Positions 8,421 to 17,239 of a DNA stretch of 64,000 nucleotides are shown here, piece after piece. The notes beneath the pieces were generated by a model that saw only the letters and a list, made by a program, of their open reading frames with translations, was not told the origin of the DNA and made no database searches. Made by a program: the position numbers and the translations under genes. Source of the stretch: Marimicrobium sp913061115 (GTDB taxonomy: Bacteria; Pseudomonadota; Gammaproteobacteria; Pseudomonadales; Halieaceae); contig NZ_CP159826.1 of assembly GCF_047729875.1 (NCBI RefSeq), forward strand, positions 2,728,001 to 2,792,000, in the 5' to 3' direction. The first letter of the stretch is position 1; the number at the start of each line of letters is the position of its first letter.

Positions 8421-9869
8421 TCAGGACAACAAGGAATCAGCATACTCCAGAAGTTGTTCCAATAGTGCCTGCTGCGCCTCTGAGAGAGTACCACCGGCCA
8501 TCAACTCTTCGATCTCTGCGTGAAATTGCTCCATGCAGTAACTAGCCCCAGAATCGGGCTCGGTCAGGCGTTGAAAGCGGAATTCTTCCCAGTCGGGTTG
8601 TTCCTGCGGAGTAAGGCTGTCAGGATAATTTCGTGCGCGATAACGAAACAACATCTCGGACAGACGTTGATCCTCAAACACAAAACTTCCGGCAGCAAGC
8701 TCCTGGGGGCTCTGCACACGAACCTGATCCATTACCCGCTTGTCCTGAGCGCTAAAAAAGCCGCCGCTGTACAGCATTTGGTCCGGGTCATTGTGCGCCT
8801 CAAATTTACGCCCCTGATAAATAGCCTGTACCTTAGCTGTAAAACCCCTCGCGTCTGTATCCCGATAGGCTCGCAGGGCCTCCAAATGTTTACGACACTC
8901 ACTGCCGCTAATTCCAAGTCGTGCAGCGGTTGCCGGATCGACCATTTTGGGGGTGAGCAGTATCGGACAGCGATTAATATGGACCGACTTGAGACCGAGC
9001 CGTTGTGTCCCCTCTGGCAAATCTTCAGTCCGTGTATAGAGCAGCTCCTGCAGCTGTGATGCCTCCAGATCAAACAACATTTGAGGGTCGGCGCCCAGAT
9101 CAAAACAAATAATTTCATTACTATTAGTCGGATGCTTGGCCAGGGGCGCGACCAATGCGATATTGTGCCGCTGAGCACCGAACATGCTGGACACGTGGAG
9201 TAGCGGCTTCATCCCAGCCACATCCAATTGGGATAATGCCGACTGCTTGTCCCGGTGCTTCAACACATAGTCATACAAACGAGGCTGTTTGTCCTTTATC
9301 AGTTTGGCCAGCGCAATCGTAGCGTGCACATCTGACAGCGCATCGTGAGCACCTTCATGGCTAATACCATTCGCTCCGGTCAAGTCTTCAAGACGAAAAC
9401 TGGGCAACCCATCCTCACGTATTGGCCACTCGATACCCGCAGGCCTGAGCGCGCAGGTGGTGCGCACCATATCGATAATGTCCCAGCGTGAGTTCCCGTT
9501 TTGCCACTCCCGAGAGTAGGCGTCATAAAAGTTTCGATAGAGGGTGTGTCGCGTGATTTCATCATCGAAACGCAGAGAATTATAGCCCACTCCACAGGTA
9601 CCAGGGGTCGCCAGTTCCTGATGAATACTGGCAATAAACTCGCACTCTGGAACGCCTTCAGATAGCGCCTGCTGTGGCGTAATGCCCGTCACCAGACAGG
9701 CCTGTGGATGAGGTAAAAAATCATTCGCAGGACGACAAAATATCACCAGCGGGTCTCCGATAACATTCAGCTGTGCATCGGTTCGCAAACCCGCAAACTG
9801 TACCGGCCTATCCCTGGACGGATTAGCGCCAAAGGTCTCATAATCATGCCAATAAAACGTATCAGACAA
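8421..9869 (-). CDS. sbcB: Exodeoxyribonuclease I
   Basis: A 3'-5' single-strand DNA exonuclease that acts in mismatch repair and in limiting some recombination. The 482 residues match SbcB length. The DEDDh exonuclease motifs are visible: HDYETFGANP with Asp9 and Glu11, GYNSLRFDDEITRHTLYRNF, and HDALSDVHATIALA with the catalytic His-x4-Asp. The C-terminal SH3-like and helical regions typical of ExoI follow (RFPILLTP-like segment CPILLTPKMVDPATAARLGI). The gene starts inside the end of the fumarase gene (8 bp overlap), so it probably shares that transcript. Confidence 0.96.
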   Translation of the reverse strand: MSDTFYWHDYETFGANPSRDRPVQFAGLRTDAQLNVIGDPLVIFCRPANDFLPHPQACLVTGITPQQALSEGVPECEFIASIHQELATPGTCGVGYNSLRFDDEITRHTLYRNFYDAYSREWQNGNSRWDIIDMVRTTCALRPAGIEWPIREDGLPSFRLEDLTGANGISHEGAHDALSDVHATIALAKLIKDKQPRLYDYVLKHRDKQSALSQLDVAGMKPLLHVSSMFGAQRHNIALVAPLAKHPTNSNEIICFDLGADPQMLFDLEASQLQELLYTRTEDLPEGTQRLGLKSVHINRCPILLTPKMVDPATAARLGISGSECRKHLEALRAYRDTDARGFTAKVQAIYQGRKFEAHNDPDQMLYSGGFFSAQDKRVMDQVRVQSPQELAAGSFVFEDQRLSEMLFRYRARNYPDSLTPQEQPDWEEFRFQRLTEPDSGASYCMEQFHAEIEELMAGGTLSEAQQALLEQLLEYADSLLS

Positions 9870-11385
9870 CTTTTATAGCCTGCTCTGCTATTTTCGCCCG
9901 CCAGATTTTAGGCCCGATCTCGTGCACTGAGGCGCCAGTGGCATCTACTGCGACGGTCACCGGCATGTCTTTCACCTCAAACTCGTAGATCGCTTCCATC
10001 CCCATTTCAGAGAATGCGACGACCTTGGCGGACGTGATCGCCTTCGATACCAGATACGCCGCGCCTCCCACTGCCATCAGATAAACAGCTTTGTGCTTCT
10101 TAATCGCTGCGACACCAACAGGTCCGCGTTCGGCTTTGCCGATCATGCCCAATAGACCCGTATGCTCGAGAATGAAGTCGGTGAATTTGTCCATACGTGT
10201 GGCAGTGGTCGGACCGGCCGGACCCATGACTTCGTCACGCACGGGATCAACGGGGCCTACATAGTAAATAAATCGGCCTCTGAGATCGACCTCTGGTGGC
10301 AGACCCTCGCCACTCTCGATCAACTCCTTCATTTTCTTGTGGGCCGCATCGCGGCCGGTCAACATTCTGCCTGACAGTAATAACGTATCGCCAGGCTGCC
10401 ATTGAGCTGCCTCTTCACGCGTCACAGTATCGAGGTTTATGCGATGCACATTGGCACCGGCTTCCCGGGTAATATTAGGCCAGTCATTAATGTCTGGTGG
10501 TGTCTGCAATGCAGGGCCGCTGCCGTCTAGTACAAAGTGTGTATGCCGTGTGGCCGCGCAGTTTGGAATCATAGCAACCGGAAGCGACGCAGCATGCGTA
10601 GGATAATCCTTGATTTTGACATCCATCACAGTGGTGAGACCACCGAGACCCTGAGCACCAATACCCAGCTTGTTCACCTCCTCCATAATCTCCAGACGCA
10701 GTTCTTCCAAACGGTTGGAAGGTCCTCGCTCACGCAATTCGTGGATATCGATCGGATCCATAAGCGCCTCTTTAGCCATTAGCGCGGCCTTCTCTGCGGT
10801 ACCACCGATGCCAATACCCAGCATGCCAGGAGGACACCAGCCCGCCCCCATAGTGGGAATCGTTTTCACAACCCAATCTACAATACTGTCGGAAGGATTC
10901 AGCATGACCAACTTTGATTTGTTCTCAGAACCGCCGCCCTTCGCCGCCAGCTGCACATCGACGGTGTCGCCCTTCACGACCTCCATGTGAATAACCGCTG
11001 GGGTATTATCCTTGGTGTTCCTGCGGGCTCCCGCCGGGTCTTCAAGAATAGAAGCCCGCAGCACATTATCAGGATGCGTGTAGGCCCGACGCACTCCTTC
11101 GTTAACCATATCAGACACCGATAGTTCAGCATCCCACTGCACATCCATACCGATTTTAAGAAAGACGGTCACAATCCCTGTGTCCTGACAAATAGGCCGA
11201 TGGCCCTCAGCACACATGCGTGAATTAATCAGGATTTGCGCCATGGCATCGCGGGCAGCGGGATTCTGCTCCCGCTCGTAGGCTTCGTTCACCGCTTTTA
11301 CAAAATCCAGAGGATGATAATAAGAGATGAACTGTAGGGCATCAGCGACGCTATCAATAAAGTCGTCCTGTCGAATAACACTCAT
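9862..11385 (-). CDS. Fumarate hydratase class I (4Fe-4S)
   Basis: Interconverts fumarate and malate in the TCA cycle; oxygen-sensitive iron-sulfur type related to E. coli FumA/FumB. The 507 residues contain both halves fused: the alpha part with GHRPICQDTG (Cys66), GAGWCPPGMLGIGIGG (second Cys) and PNCAATRHTHF (third Cys), and the beta part with GRMLTGRDAAHKKM, GPVDPVRDEVMGPAGPTTATRMDKF and MEAIYEFEVKDMPV. All three cluster cysteines are thus present. A ribosome-binding stretch AAGGAAG lies just upstream of ATG 11385. It is likely the first gene of the transcript reading into sbcB. Confidence 0.96.
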   Translation of the reverse strand: MSVIRQDDFIDSVADALQFISYYHPLDFVKAVNEAYEREQNPAARDAMAQILINSRMCAEGHRPICQDTGIVTVFLKIGMDVQWDAELSVSDMVNEGVRRAYTHPDNVLRASILEDPAGARRNTKDNTPAVIHMEVVKGDTVDVQLAAKGGGSENKSKLVMLNPSDSIVDWVVKTIPTMGAGWCPPGMLGIGIGGTAEKAALMAKEALMDPIDIHELRERGPSNRLEELRLEIMEEVNKLGIGAQGLGGLTTVMDVKIKDYPTHAASLPVAMIPNCAATRHTHFVLDGSGPALQTPPDINDWPNITREAGANVHRINLDTVTREEAAQWQPGDTLLLSGRMLTGRDAAHKKMKELIESGEGLPPEVDLRGRFIYYVGPVDPVRDEVMGPAGPTTATRMDKFTDFILEHTGLLGMIGKAERGPVGVAAIKKHKAVYLMAVGGAAYLVSKAITSAKVVAFSEMGMEAIYEFEVKDMPVTVAVDATGASVHEIGPKIWRAKIAEQAIKVV

Positions 11386-11481
11386 GTGGTACTTCCTTGT
11401 GGTGCGGGGCCAGTAAACGTAGGGATATTATATACCCCATAGACCGCAAAATCGTACCGCTTTAGAAATGCTTCAGCGGCC

Positions 11482-12249
11482 TCAAGGCGTCGCCTGAGTC
11501 GCCCGTAAGGTGGACCGTAGTTGACTCAAACTAGCGTTGACCTGCTTGCGAAAAGCATCAATAGAACTGACCGCTTCTTGATTAGCCGCCACTCGCTTGT
11601 CCAGTTTAGCGACTGCCAAATCTATTCGATTCAGGCTATCCGCCACACGTTCAACTTCGGTCTGGGTGAGGCTGGCACTGGACATCACACGCGCAAGATT
11701 GTCCGCAACGCTCTTCAGCTTGGCAGCATCGCCGGACACCTCCGTCAATTGTAACTCGGCGCTAGCAAGCGCGACGTCCAACCCCTTTATACTGTTGCTC
11801 TGAGCAGCGGTTAGAGTCTCCAGCTTGTCTAAACGCTGTTTCGACTGTTTCCAAACATTGTCCCAGAGTTTGCGCACTTCCGTCTCAAGCGTCGCCACTT
11901 TAACCGCTTGAACAGCCGCATTCTGATTCATCCCCTCGTCAGTATCAGACAACCGAGCCTCAAGATCGGCGATGCGGCTGGCATAGTTCGCCATCTGGCC
12001 ATCCGCCAGCTGCAGCTGCCCCTGTAACTGCCAGACCCAAACACAAGCAACGACCCCAGCCACAAGCGCGACGATCGCAATCAAACGCGCCCAAAAATGC
12101 AATGCGCTCATGGCAGCAGGATGGCTTGAGTGACGGGTGAGCCGATTTCTGGCCACTCCGCCAGGCTCGGTGCTACTAGTATTGCCCTGATGATCACCGT
12201 CGCGGGTTGGGACAATAGGAGGAATGTGGTCTAGATCGTCATGGGGCAT
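11482..12249 (-). CDS. Single-pass membrane protein with long coiled coil, function unknown
   Basis: I do not recognise a named family. The 255 residues show a polar N-terminal tail of about 50 residues (acidic, then HSSHP), one hydrophobic segment at roughly residues 54-72 (LIAIVALVAGVVACVWVW), and then some 180 residues with heptad-like spacing of hydrophobics and many Ala, Leu, Lys and Glu, suggesting a periplasmic or cytoplasmic coiled coil. The N-terminal tail has no signal-peptidase motif. An internal Met at residue 47 could be an alternative start. It lies alone on the minus strand between the fumarase gene and a terminator, separated from the fumarase start by 96 bp. Confidence 0.7.
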   Translation of the reverse strand: MPHDDLDHIPPIVPTRDGDHQGNTSSTEPGGVARNRLTRHSSHPAAMSALHFWARLIAIVALVAGVVACVWVWQLQGQLQLADGQMANYASRIADLEARLSDTDEGMNQNAAVQAVKVATLETEVRKLWDNVWKQSKQRLDKLETLTAAQSNSIKGLDVALASAELQLTEVSGDAAKLKSVADNLARVMSSASLTQTEVERVADSLNRIDLAVAKLDKRVAANQEAVSSIDAFRKQVNASLSQLRSTLRATQATP

Positions 12250-12309
12250 CGGGCCGTACGCCGTATAAACACAAAGTACGATTATACATAGGGCCTATCG
12301 AAGAGACAC

Positions 12310-12334
12310 AAAAAAGCCGAGGAAACCCCGGCTT
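12310..12334 (-). terminator. Rho-independent terminator for the PuuD-like gene
   Basis: On the minus strand an AAGCCGGGG / CCTCGGCTT stem with a short TTT loop and one mismatch is followed by a run of six T residues (AAAAAA on the plus strand at 12310-12315). It lies 20 bp beyond the stop of the gene that ends at 12354. Confidence 0.85.
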
Positions 12335-12353
12335 CTTTATGCACACTAACCGT

Positions 12354-12995
12354 CTATACGAAAGCCAGTATTGCCCATAGCAGCGCAGTCAGACCCAGGC
12401 TGCAGTGAATGACGCCTTTGACGCTGGTGATAGGACCAGTCTTGCCAAAAATACCGTTAACTTCGAGCAGGACAATAATCGCGAAGCAAACGTAAATAGC
12501 CGTGTTACTAAAATCTCCCGCATAGAGGTACTTGGAACCCAACATGCCAAACAACATTGGCGCGGACAACAAGGTGTTGGTGCGAGATGCCAGCCCAGCT
12601 TTGGCAGCACTGGAGGGACCGTCGCCTTCCTTCAAGCCCAGAACCACCTTCTGCTTAGGCCAAATAATGAGCCACACGTTAAGAAACATGAAGGTACCGG
12701 CCAGAGCACCAATCGAAATCAGGGGCATACCCATAAAATTCATAGTGGCGCCAATTAGGTGGAGCAAGTAGAGACCGGTGAGAAAGGTGAACATTGCGCC
12801 CCAACGGAACCACCAAAGTGCTCTGGGAGCCAGTTTCTTAAGGGCGTCAGCTTTGGCGTCCGCTTCGGCTTCCTTGAAATATTCAGCCTGCACGAAGTTG
12901 AAATAGTAGAGCATCCCTATCCAGACAATACCGAATAAAACATGCGCGAACCTGAAGATAAAATTTTGGTTGTTGGCGAAAAATTCGAGAATCAT
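12354..12995 (-). CDS. PuuD-like urate hydroxylase membrane domain protein
   Basis: A 213-residue polytopic membrane protein resembling the N-terminal membrane domain of PuuD (urate hydroxylase/urate oxidase N-terminal family). Visible features: NFIFRFAHVLFGIVWIGMLYYFNFVQ at the N-terminus with a His in the first membrane helix, RALWWFRWGAMFTFLTGLYLL, a MFLNVWLIIWPKQK segment, and several later hydrophobic helices. Experimentally studied PuuD carries a C-terminal cytochrome c domain; here no CxxCH is present, so electron transfer would need another partner or the function differs. No other purine catabolism gene is nearby. The gene stands alone between two terminators. Urate oxidation is inferred from family only. 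Confidence 0.7.
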   Translation of the reverse strand: MILEFFANNQNFIFRFAHVLFGIVWIGMLYYFNFVQAEYFKEAEADAKADALKKLAPRALWWFRWGAMFTFLTGLYLLHLIGATMNFMGMPLISIGALAGTFMFLNVWLIIWPKQKVVLGLKEGDGPSSAAKAGLASRTNTLLSAPMLFGMLGSKYLYAGDFSNTAIYVCFAIIVLLEVNGIFGKTGPITSVKGVIHCSLGLTALLWAILAFV

Positions 12996-13096
12996 GGTTC
13001 TCTCCTGTTGTTATAAAATGAGTTCGAGACATTGTACATAAAAATGACGGGCAGAACCTTGCTAATAATCACCATAACCGGGCTTTTTTCAAAATC

Positions 13097-13126
13097 AAAA
13101 AAAACCCCACCAGGCGGTGGGGTTTT
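13097..13126 (-). terminator. Strong rho-independent terminator of groESL
   Basis: A perfect 11-bp stem AAAACCCCACC / GGTGGGGTTTT (13101-13111 and 13116-13126) with loop AGGC, followed on the minus strand by a run of eight T residues. It lies just beyond the groL stop at 13149. Confidence 0.95.
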
Positions 13127-13148
13127 CGATCATGCAGTCGGTTTGAGC

Positions 13149-14804
13149 TTACATCATACCGCCCATACCGCCCATGCCGCCCATGCCGCCCATGTCTGGC
13201 ATACCGCCAGCAGCAGCGCCATCTTCTGCTACAGCATCAGTGATCATCACCTCAGTGGTGATCATCAGTCCAGCAACTGAGCCCGCTGCCTGCAGTGCAG
13301 TACGTGTGACCTTGGCTGGATCGAGGATACCCATCGCGATCATGTCCCCGTACTCACCTGTCGCAGCATTGTAGCCGTAATTGCCAGTGCCGTTGTTCTT
13401 TACGTTGTTGAGAACCACAGAGCCCTCATCACCGGCATTCTCAACGATCTGACGCAGAGGACTTTCCATCGAACGCAGTGCGACATTGATACCGTGAGTC
13501 TGGTCTTCGTTATCACCTGTCAGCCCGGTAATTTCCATCAGTGCCCGAACGAGAGCAACGCCGCCGCCGGCCACAACGCCTTCCTCTACTGCAGCGCGAG
13601 TCGCGTGCAGAGCATCTTCAACGCGAGCTTTCTTCTCTTTCATCTCGATCTCGGTGGCAGCGCCAACCTTGATAACCGCAACACCACCGGCCAACTTGGC
13701 CACGCGCTCTTGCAGCTTCTCACGATCGTAATCAGAAGAAGTATTTTCTATTTGCACACGGATTTCATTAACACGTGCTGTGATCGCATCAGCGTCACCC
13801 GCACCATCGATAATGGTGCTGTTGTCCTTGTCCATAGTAACGCGCTTAGCGGTACCCAGATGCTCAAGAGTCGTAGACTCCAGATCAAGACCAACCTCTT
13901 CTGAAATCACGGTACCGCCGGTCAGGATGGCAATATCCTGCAGCATGGCCTTGCGACGATCGCCAAAACCTGGTGCTTTACAAGCAGTAACCTTGACGAT
14001 TCCGCGCATGTTGTTCACCACTAGCGTCGCCAGTGCTTCACCTTCAACGTCCTCTGCAACAATGACCAGAGGTCGGGAAGACTTGGCAACCTGCTCCAGC
14101 AAAGGTAACAGTTCGCGAATATTAGAGACCTTCTTTTCTACCAACAAGATAAAGGGGTCATCGATATCGACGCTCATGCTTTCCTGATTGTTAATAAAGT
14201 AAGGTGACAGATAGCCACGATCAAACTGCATGCCTTCTACGACATCCAATTCATTCTCGAGACCAGAACCTTCCTCAACCGTAATCACACCTTCCTTTCC
14301 AACCTTATCCATGGCTTCAGCAATGATGGTACCCACCGCCTCATCGCTGTTGGATGAAATTGAGCCGACCTGTGCGATTGCTTTGCTGTCTTCACAAGGG
14401 ATTGCCGCTGCAGAGATTTTATCAACTGCGGCAGCAATAGCCTTGTCAATGCCACGCTTGAGGTCCATAGGGTTCATGCCGGCGGCGACGCCCTTAAGCC
14501 CTTCGCTGACGATGGACTGGGCCAGAACAGTAGCGGTTGTTGTACCGTCGCCAGCCACATCAGATGCTTGGGAAGCGACTTCCTTAATCATCTGTGCGCC
14601 CATATTTTCGATCTTGTCTTTAAGCTGTATTTCTTTCGCTACGGATACACCGTCCTTAGTAACAGTGGGCGCGCCGAAAGATTTGTCCAGAATGACATTA
14701 CGACCCTTGGGGCCAAGTGTTGCCTTAACGGCGTCAGCTAGAATGTTTACGCCATTCAGCATGCGCTGACGAGCGCTATTACCGAAGATTACGTCTTTTG
14801 CCAT
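13149..14804 (-). CDS. groL: Chaperonin GroEL
   Basis: 60-kDa chaperonin forming the double-ring folding chamber with GroES. The 551 residues include the N-terminal MAKDVIFGNSARQRMLNGV, the ATP-binding DGTTTATVLAQ near residue 87, and the C-terminal Gly-Gly-Met repeat tail (GGMGGMGGMGGMM). Length and tail are typical for a housekeeping GroEL. It is 61 bp downstream of groES and ends before a strong terminator. Expression should follow the CIRCE and sigma-32-like elements upstream of groES. Confidence 0.99.
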   Translation of the reverse strand: MAKDVIFGNSARQRMLNGVNILADAVKATLGPKGRNVILDKSFGAPTVTKDGVSVAKEIQLKDKIENMGAQMIKEVASQASDVAGDGTTTATVLAQSIVSEGLKGVAAGMNPMDLKRGIDKAIAAAVDKISAAAIPCEDSKAIAQVGSISSNSDEAVGTIIAEAMDKVGKEGVITVEEGSGLENELDVVEGMQFDRGYLSPYFINNQESMSVDIDDPFILLVEKKVSNIRELLPLLEQVAKSSRPLVIVAEDVEGEALATLVVNNMRGIVKVTACKAPGFGDRRKAMLQDIAILTGGTVISEEVGLDLESTTLEHLGTAKRVTMDKDNSTIIDGAGDADAITARVNEIRVQIENTSSDYDREKLQERVAKLAGGVAVIKVGAATEIEMKEKKARVEDALHATRAAVEEGVVAGGGVALVRALMEITGLTGDNEDQTHGINVALRSMESPLRQIVENAGDEGSVVLNNVKNNGTGNYGYNAATGEYGDMIAMGILDPAKVTRTALQAAGSVAGLMITTEVMITDAVAEDGAAAGGMPDMGGMGGMGGMGGMM

Positions 14805-14865
14805 GGTGAAATTTCCTTAGGTTTTAATCTGCTTTTAACTCGTGAAATACGATGACTTTGGGGTC

Positions 14866-15156
14866 TTACTCGACCACTGCAAAGATTTCGCTCTCACCCA
14901 TCATGATCAATTCTTCACCATCAATCTCAATGGTGTTACTGCCAGCGTACTGACCGAATACAATCATATCGCCGACCTTTACAGTCAAGGGGCGCAACTC
15001 ACCGCTATCGAGTATTTTGCCATCGCCTACTGCAACGATTTCACCCTGGTTGGGTTTCTCTATAGCTGAACCTGACAGCAAGATACCGCCTGCGGAGGCT
15101 GTTTCTTCTTCCTTGCGACGAACGACCACGCGGTCGTACAACGGACGGATTTTCAT
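14866..15156 (-). CDS. groS: Co-chaperonin GroES
   Basis: 10-kDa lid of the GroEL chamber. The 96-residue protein starts MKIRPLYDRVVVRR and holds the mobile loop with the SAGGILLSGSAIEKP segment and the roof region near GDGKILDSGE. I chose ATG at 15156 because it gives the family start and has a GGAGAG ribosome-binding site a few bases upstream; an in-frame start at 15180 only adds a non-conserved extension. It is the first gene of the groES-groL pair. Confidence 0.99.
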   Translation of the reverse strand: MKIRPLYDRVVVRRKEEETASAGGILLSGSAIEKPNQGEIVAVGDGKILDSGELRPLTVKVGDMIVFGQYAGSNTIEIDGEELIMMGESEIFAVVE

Positions 15157-15221
15157 TTGTATAACTCTCCAATGTAACAATGTGACGTTATAGGGACCCT
15201 AGATTGGGGCTTAGTGGGATT

Positions 15222-15248
15222 AATTGGGGCGTAGCAATGAAATTCAAG
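15222..15248 (-). promoter_or_regulatory. Sigma-32-like heat-shock promoter of groESL
   Basis: On the minus strand CTTGAAT (15248-15242) is followed after 12 bases by CCCCAATT (15229-15222). This is close to the sigma-32 consensus CTTGAAA and CCCCATnT. It lies between the CIRCE operator and the groES start. A second CCCCAAT occurs at 15203-15209 but lacks a matching upstream box. Confidence 0.6.
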
Positions 15249-15254
15249 GCCCAA

Positions 15255-15281
15255 TTAGCACTCTTTTCCCAAGAGTGCTAA
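15255..15281 (-). promoter_or_regulatory. CIRCE operator (HrcA binding site)
   Basis: A perfect inverted repeat TTAGCACTC-N9-GAGTGCTAA at 15255-15263 and 15273-15281, identical to the CIRCE consensus. HrcA, encoded at 42773-43807, is the expected repressor. The site directly follows the -10 box of the upstream promoter. Confidence 0.97.
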
Positions 15282-15308
15282 TTCTAGCCAAGAATGTTAC
15301 GGAGTCAA
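15281..15308 (-). promoter_or_regulatory. Sigma-70-like promoter of groESL overlapping CIRCE
   Basis: Minus strand -35 TTGACT (15308-15303), 16-base spacer, -10 TAGAAT (15286-15281). The -10 box shares its last base with the CIRCE repeat, so HrcA bound there would block transcription start. Confidence 0.75.
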
Positions 15309-15370
15309 GCGTAGCGTGACGTTTTTCCACCTTTTGTGGGACCAATAAAATAGACTTAAATTACAATGAG

Positions 15371-15796
15371 TTATGGGTTATTTTCATCGTCCACCTGGCG
15401 GTAAACACCCTCAATGGTTTCGTGGCCGCTGGTGTCCCGCTCTGGAATATAGGCCTCAGGCTGTGGGCCTATCAGAGCATTCGCCAGACGCCGCCGCAAT
15501 GGACCGATCATCACAATCAGGGCGACTAGATCAGAAATCATGCCCGGGAAAATTAGCAGCAGACCGGCAAACCCCAGCGCCATGTCATCGAGTAACAGTT
15601 CAGGACCGATAATTCGGCCGTCCTGAGCCTGCCTGAGGCGCTCGAACATGCCTCGACCCTGACGCCGCAATATAGCCATGCCCAGGACCACAGTCACAAA
15701 CACGTAAACCAGAACAGTCAAAGCGCTGGTAAGGATCCCCAGTTCGACAAGTGTCAGCAGCTCCAGCCACGGCAGCAGCATAATTAAAAAGCCCAT
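15371..15796 (-). CDS. fxsA: FxsA family membrane protein
   Basis: Small inner-membrane protein; E. coli FxsA influences phage T7 exclusion by F plasmid, but its normal role is not known. The 141 residues have hydrophobic stretches at the N-terminus (LIMLLPWLELLTLVELG), around residues 27-43, and near residues 73-97 (ALGFAGLLLIFPGMISDLVALIVMIGPLRRR), the last being the family signature (LLLIPGFxTD-like). A polar C-terminal tail follows. It lies upstream of groES and in the same direction, as in E. coli, but is separated from it by the groESL control region. Confidence 0.88.
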   Translation of the reverse strand: MGFLIMLLPWLELLTLVELGILTSALTVLVYVFVTVVLGMAILRRQGRGMFERLRQAQDGRIIGPELLLDDMALGFAGLLLIFPGMISDLVALIVMIGPLRRRLANALIGPQPEAYIPERDTSGHETIEGVYRQVDDENNP

Positions 15797-15929
15797 AAAA
15801 AATTCTCCGCAGACAGTCTATGAAGTATGGCGGCAGTGGTGAATTTTTCAACACCTGTTGAGATATCTCGACGCAAAATACAAAATCTGACACACTAACA
15901 GTAGATCGTTAGGAATCGGCTTTTAATAG

Positions 15930-16244
15930 ATGACGAGCTACGAACCCAACATTAACCACCGAATATGGCAGGTCGTTGCAGCAATACCAAAGGGCAAAGT
16001 CACCACTTATGGTGGTGTTGCAAAAAAAGCTGGGCTTGGCCAGGCAGCCCGCCGAGTTGGACTAGCGTTGCGAGGACTGCCACACAGCACGCTCATACCC
16101 TGGCATCGCGTAATCAATGCTCAGGGACGATTATCTCTCCCAAACGGCTCTGCACCACACAAAATACAGACAGACCGCTTGGAGGCGGAAGGCGTCTTAT
16201 TTAGAACGAACAATACCATTGACCTGAAGCAGTATGGTTGGTGA
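15930..16244 (+). CDS. Alkyltransferase-like (Atl) DNA repair protein
   Basis: A 104-residue homologue of the DNA-binding domain of O6-alkylguanine-DNA alkyltransferase. The usual catalytic PCHR is replaced by PWHRV (Trp in place of Cys), the hallmark of Atl proteins, which bind O6-alkylguanine and hand it to nucleotide excision repair instead of reversing it. The helix-turn-helix with GGVAKKAGLGQAARRVGLAL and the arginine finger are present. It is a single gene on the plus strand, divergent from fxsA. The length matches short Atl proteins such as those of Vibrio and E. coli YbaZ. Confidence 0.9.
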   Translation: MTSYEPNINHRIWQVVAAIPKGKVTTYGGVAKKAGLGQAARRVGLALRGLPHSTLIPWHRVINAQGRLSLPNGSAPHKIQTDRLEAEGVLFRTNNTIDLKQYGW

Positions 16245-16282
16245 GCCAGGAAAATCCGTACAAATTGCTGATTCTGCTCGGT

Positions 16283-17176
16283 CTACTTATAGCTTCCTCT
16301 GTGGATCTTTGACGCTTTAGTTGGCAAGTGGCCCATGTAGTAAAACGTCTTTTTGGTGACGACATCCCCATGACCACGAATCTCTTCAAACTGCCTCCTA
16401 TACTTATCGAGACTCATATCTCTTTGTTCTATGCTGACGTTTGTTGTGGTTCCGCCGTGAAGCTGGTGAAAACAGCCCTCGCCAATTAATTGCACCGCAG
16501 TGACACCCGGGGCATCGACCGCGCGGCCAAAAATATCTAGATTGATAAACCCACCACCAGGCAGGTCAAACCTTTCATCCGCCCCCCCCTGTCCTTCGAA
16601 TAGCGCTCTGGTCATAAACAAACAATTCGATTCGAACATGCGATTCAACCAATGAATTCTTTCCCCCCCGTTACGCAGTGGAGTCCCAATTTCATAGAGT
16701 CGATAACCGTCATGCGGCCACTCAATTTTCTGTAACAGCTGATCTTCGACAGTGCCATCATAGCCCTGAGAAATCGATTCATTCTGCGCGTCAGGCCCCA
16801 GCCAAAAGTACCGTGTAGCCACAACAGGATTTTCAAACGCCGCGTAAGACGCCAGAGCCATTCGAAACACGCCTGGCGTCAAAATATGGGCACCATCGAT
16901 CATCAAGCAAACAATCTCGCCAGCCGCTTCATTGAGTGCAATATTAATCGCTCTGGCGGGAGATGATGACGCATCTTTGAGTTGGATCAAGCGGACCGGA
17001 ACATCTATTCCTGCCCAAGAAGCCGGATCGAGGGGATTTGGTGAACCGTTATCGACGAGGATAACCTCGTAGTCCAGTTCCTGTGCGCCATGCTGGTAAG
17101 TGCGCGAAAGGCCTTGCAGAGTGCGAGGAATTTCTCGCGCCATATCGTAGGAGATAAGAATAACTGATAACTTCAT
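16283..17176 (-). CDS. Family 2 glycosyltransferase (copy 1 of tandem pair)
   Basis: A 297-residue GT-A fold glycosyltransferase. It begins MKLSVILISYDMAREIPRTL and has the nucleotide-sugar signature ILVDNGSP, then CLMIDGAHIL where the family DxD would sit (here DGA). A C-terminal GEGCFHQLHGGTTTN motif follows. No membrane segment is seen. The sugar donor and acceptor cannot be told from sequence. Its neighbour at 17240-18163 is clearly a paralogue, and the two share the first 20 residues exactly; the gap between them is 63 bp, suggesting tandem duplication and co-transcription. Confidence 0.88.
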   Translation of the reverse strand: MKLSVILISYDMAREIPRTLQGLSRTYQHGAQELDYEVILVDNGSPNPLDPASWAGIDVPVRLIQLKDASSSPARAINIALNEAAGEIVCLMIDGAHILTPGVFRMALASYAAFENPVVATRYFWLGPDAQNESISQGYDGTVEDQLLQKIEWPHDGYRLYEIGTPLRNGGERIHWLNRMFESNCLFMTRALFEGQGGADERFDLPGGGFINLDIFGRAVDAPGVTAVQLIGEGCFHQLHGGTTTNVSIEQRDMSLDKYRRQFEEIRGHGDVVTKKTFYYMGHLPTKASKIHRGSYK

Positions 17177-17239
17177 GGATATCCTATTATTAGCGCACGT
17201 ATACGGTTCACTACTAGCTTTTGATAGCCTGACCGCAGC

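Noticed and set aside
13174..13374. Plus-strand frame rich in Met-Pro-Pro opposite the groL end
   Set aside because: It is the antisense of the Gly-Gly-Met tail of GroEL and not a gene.
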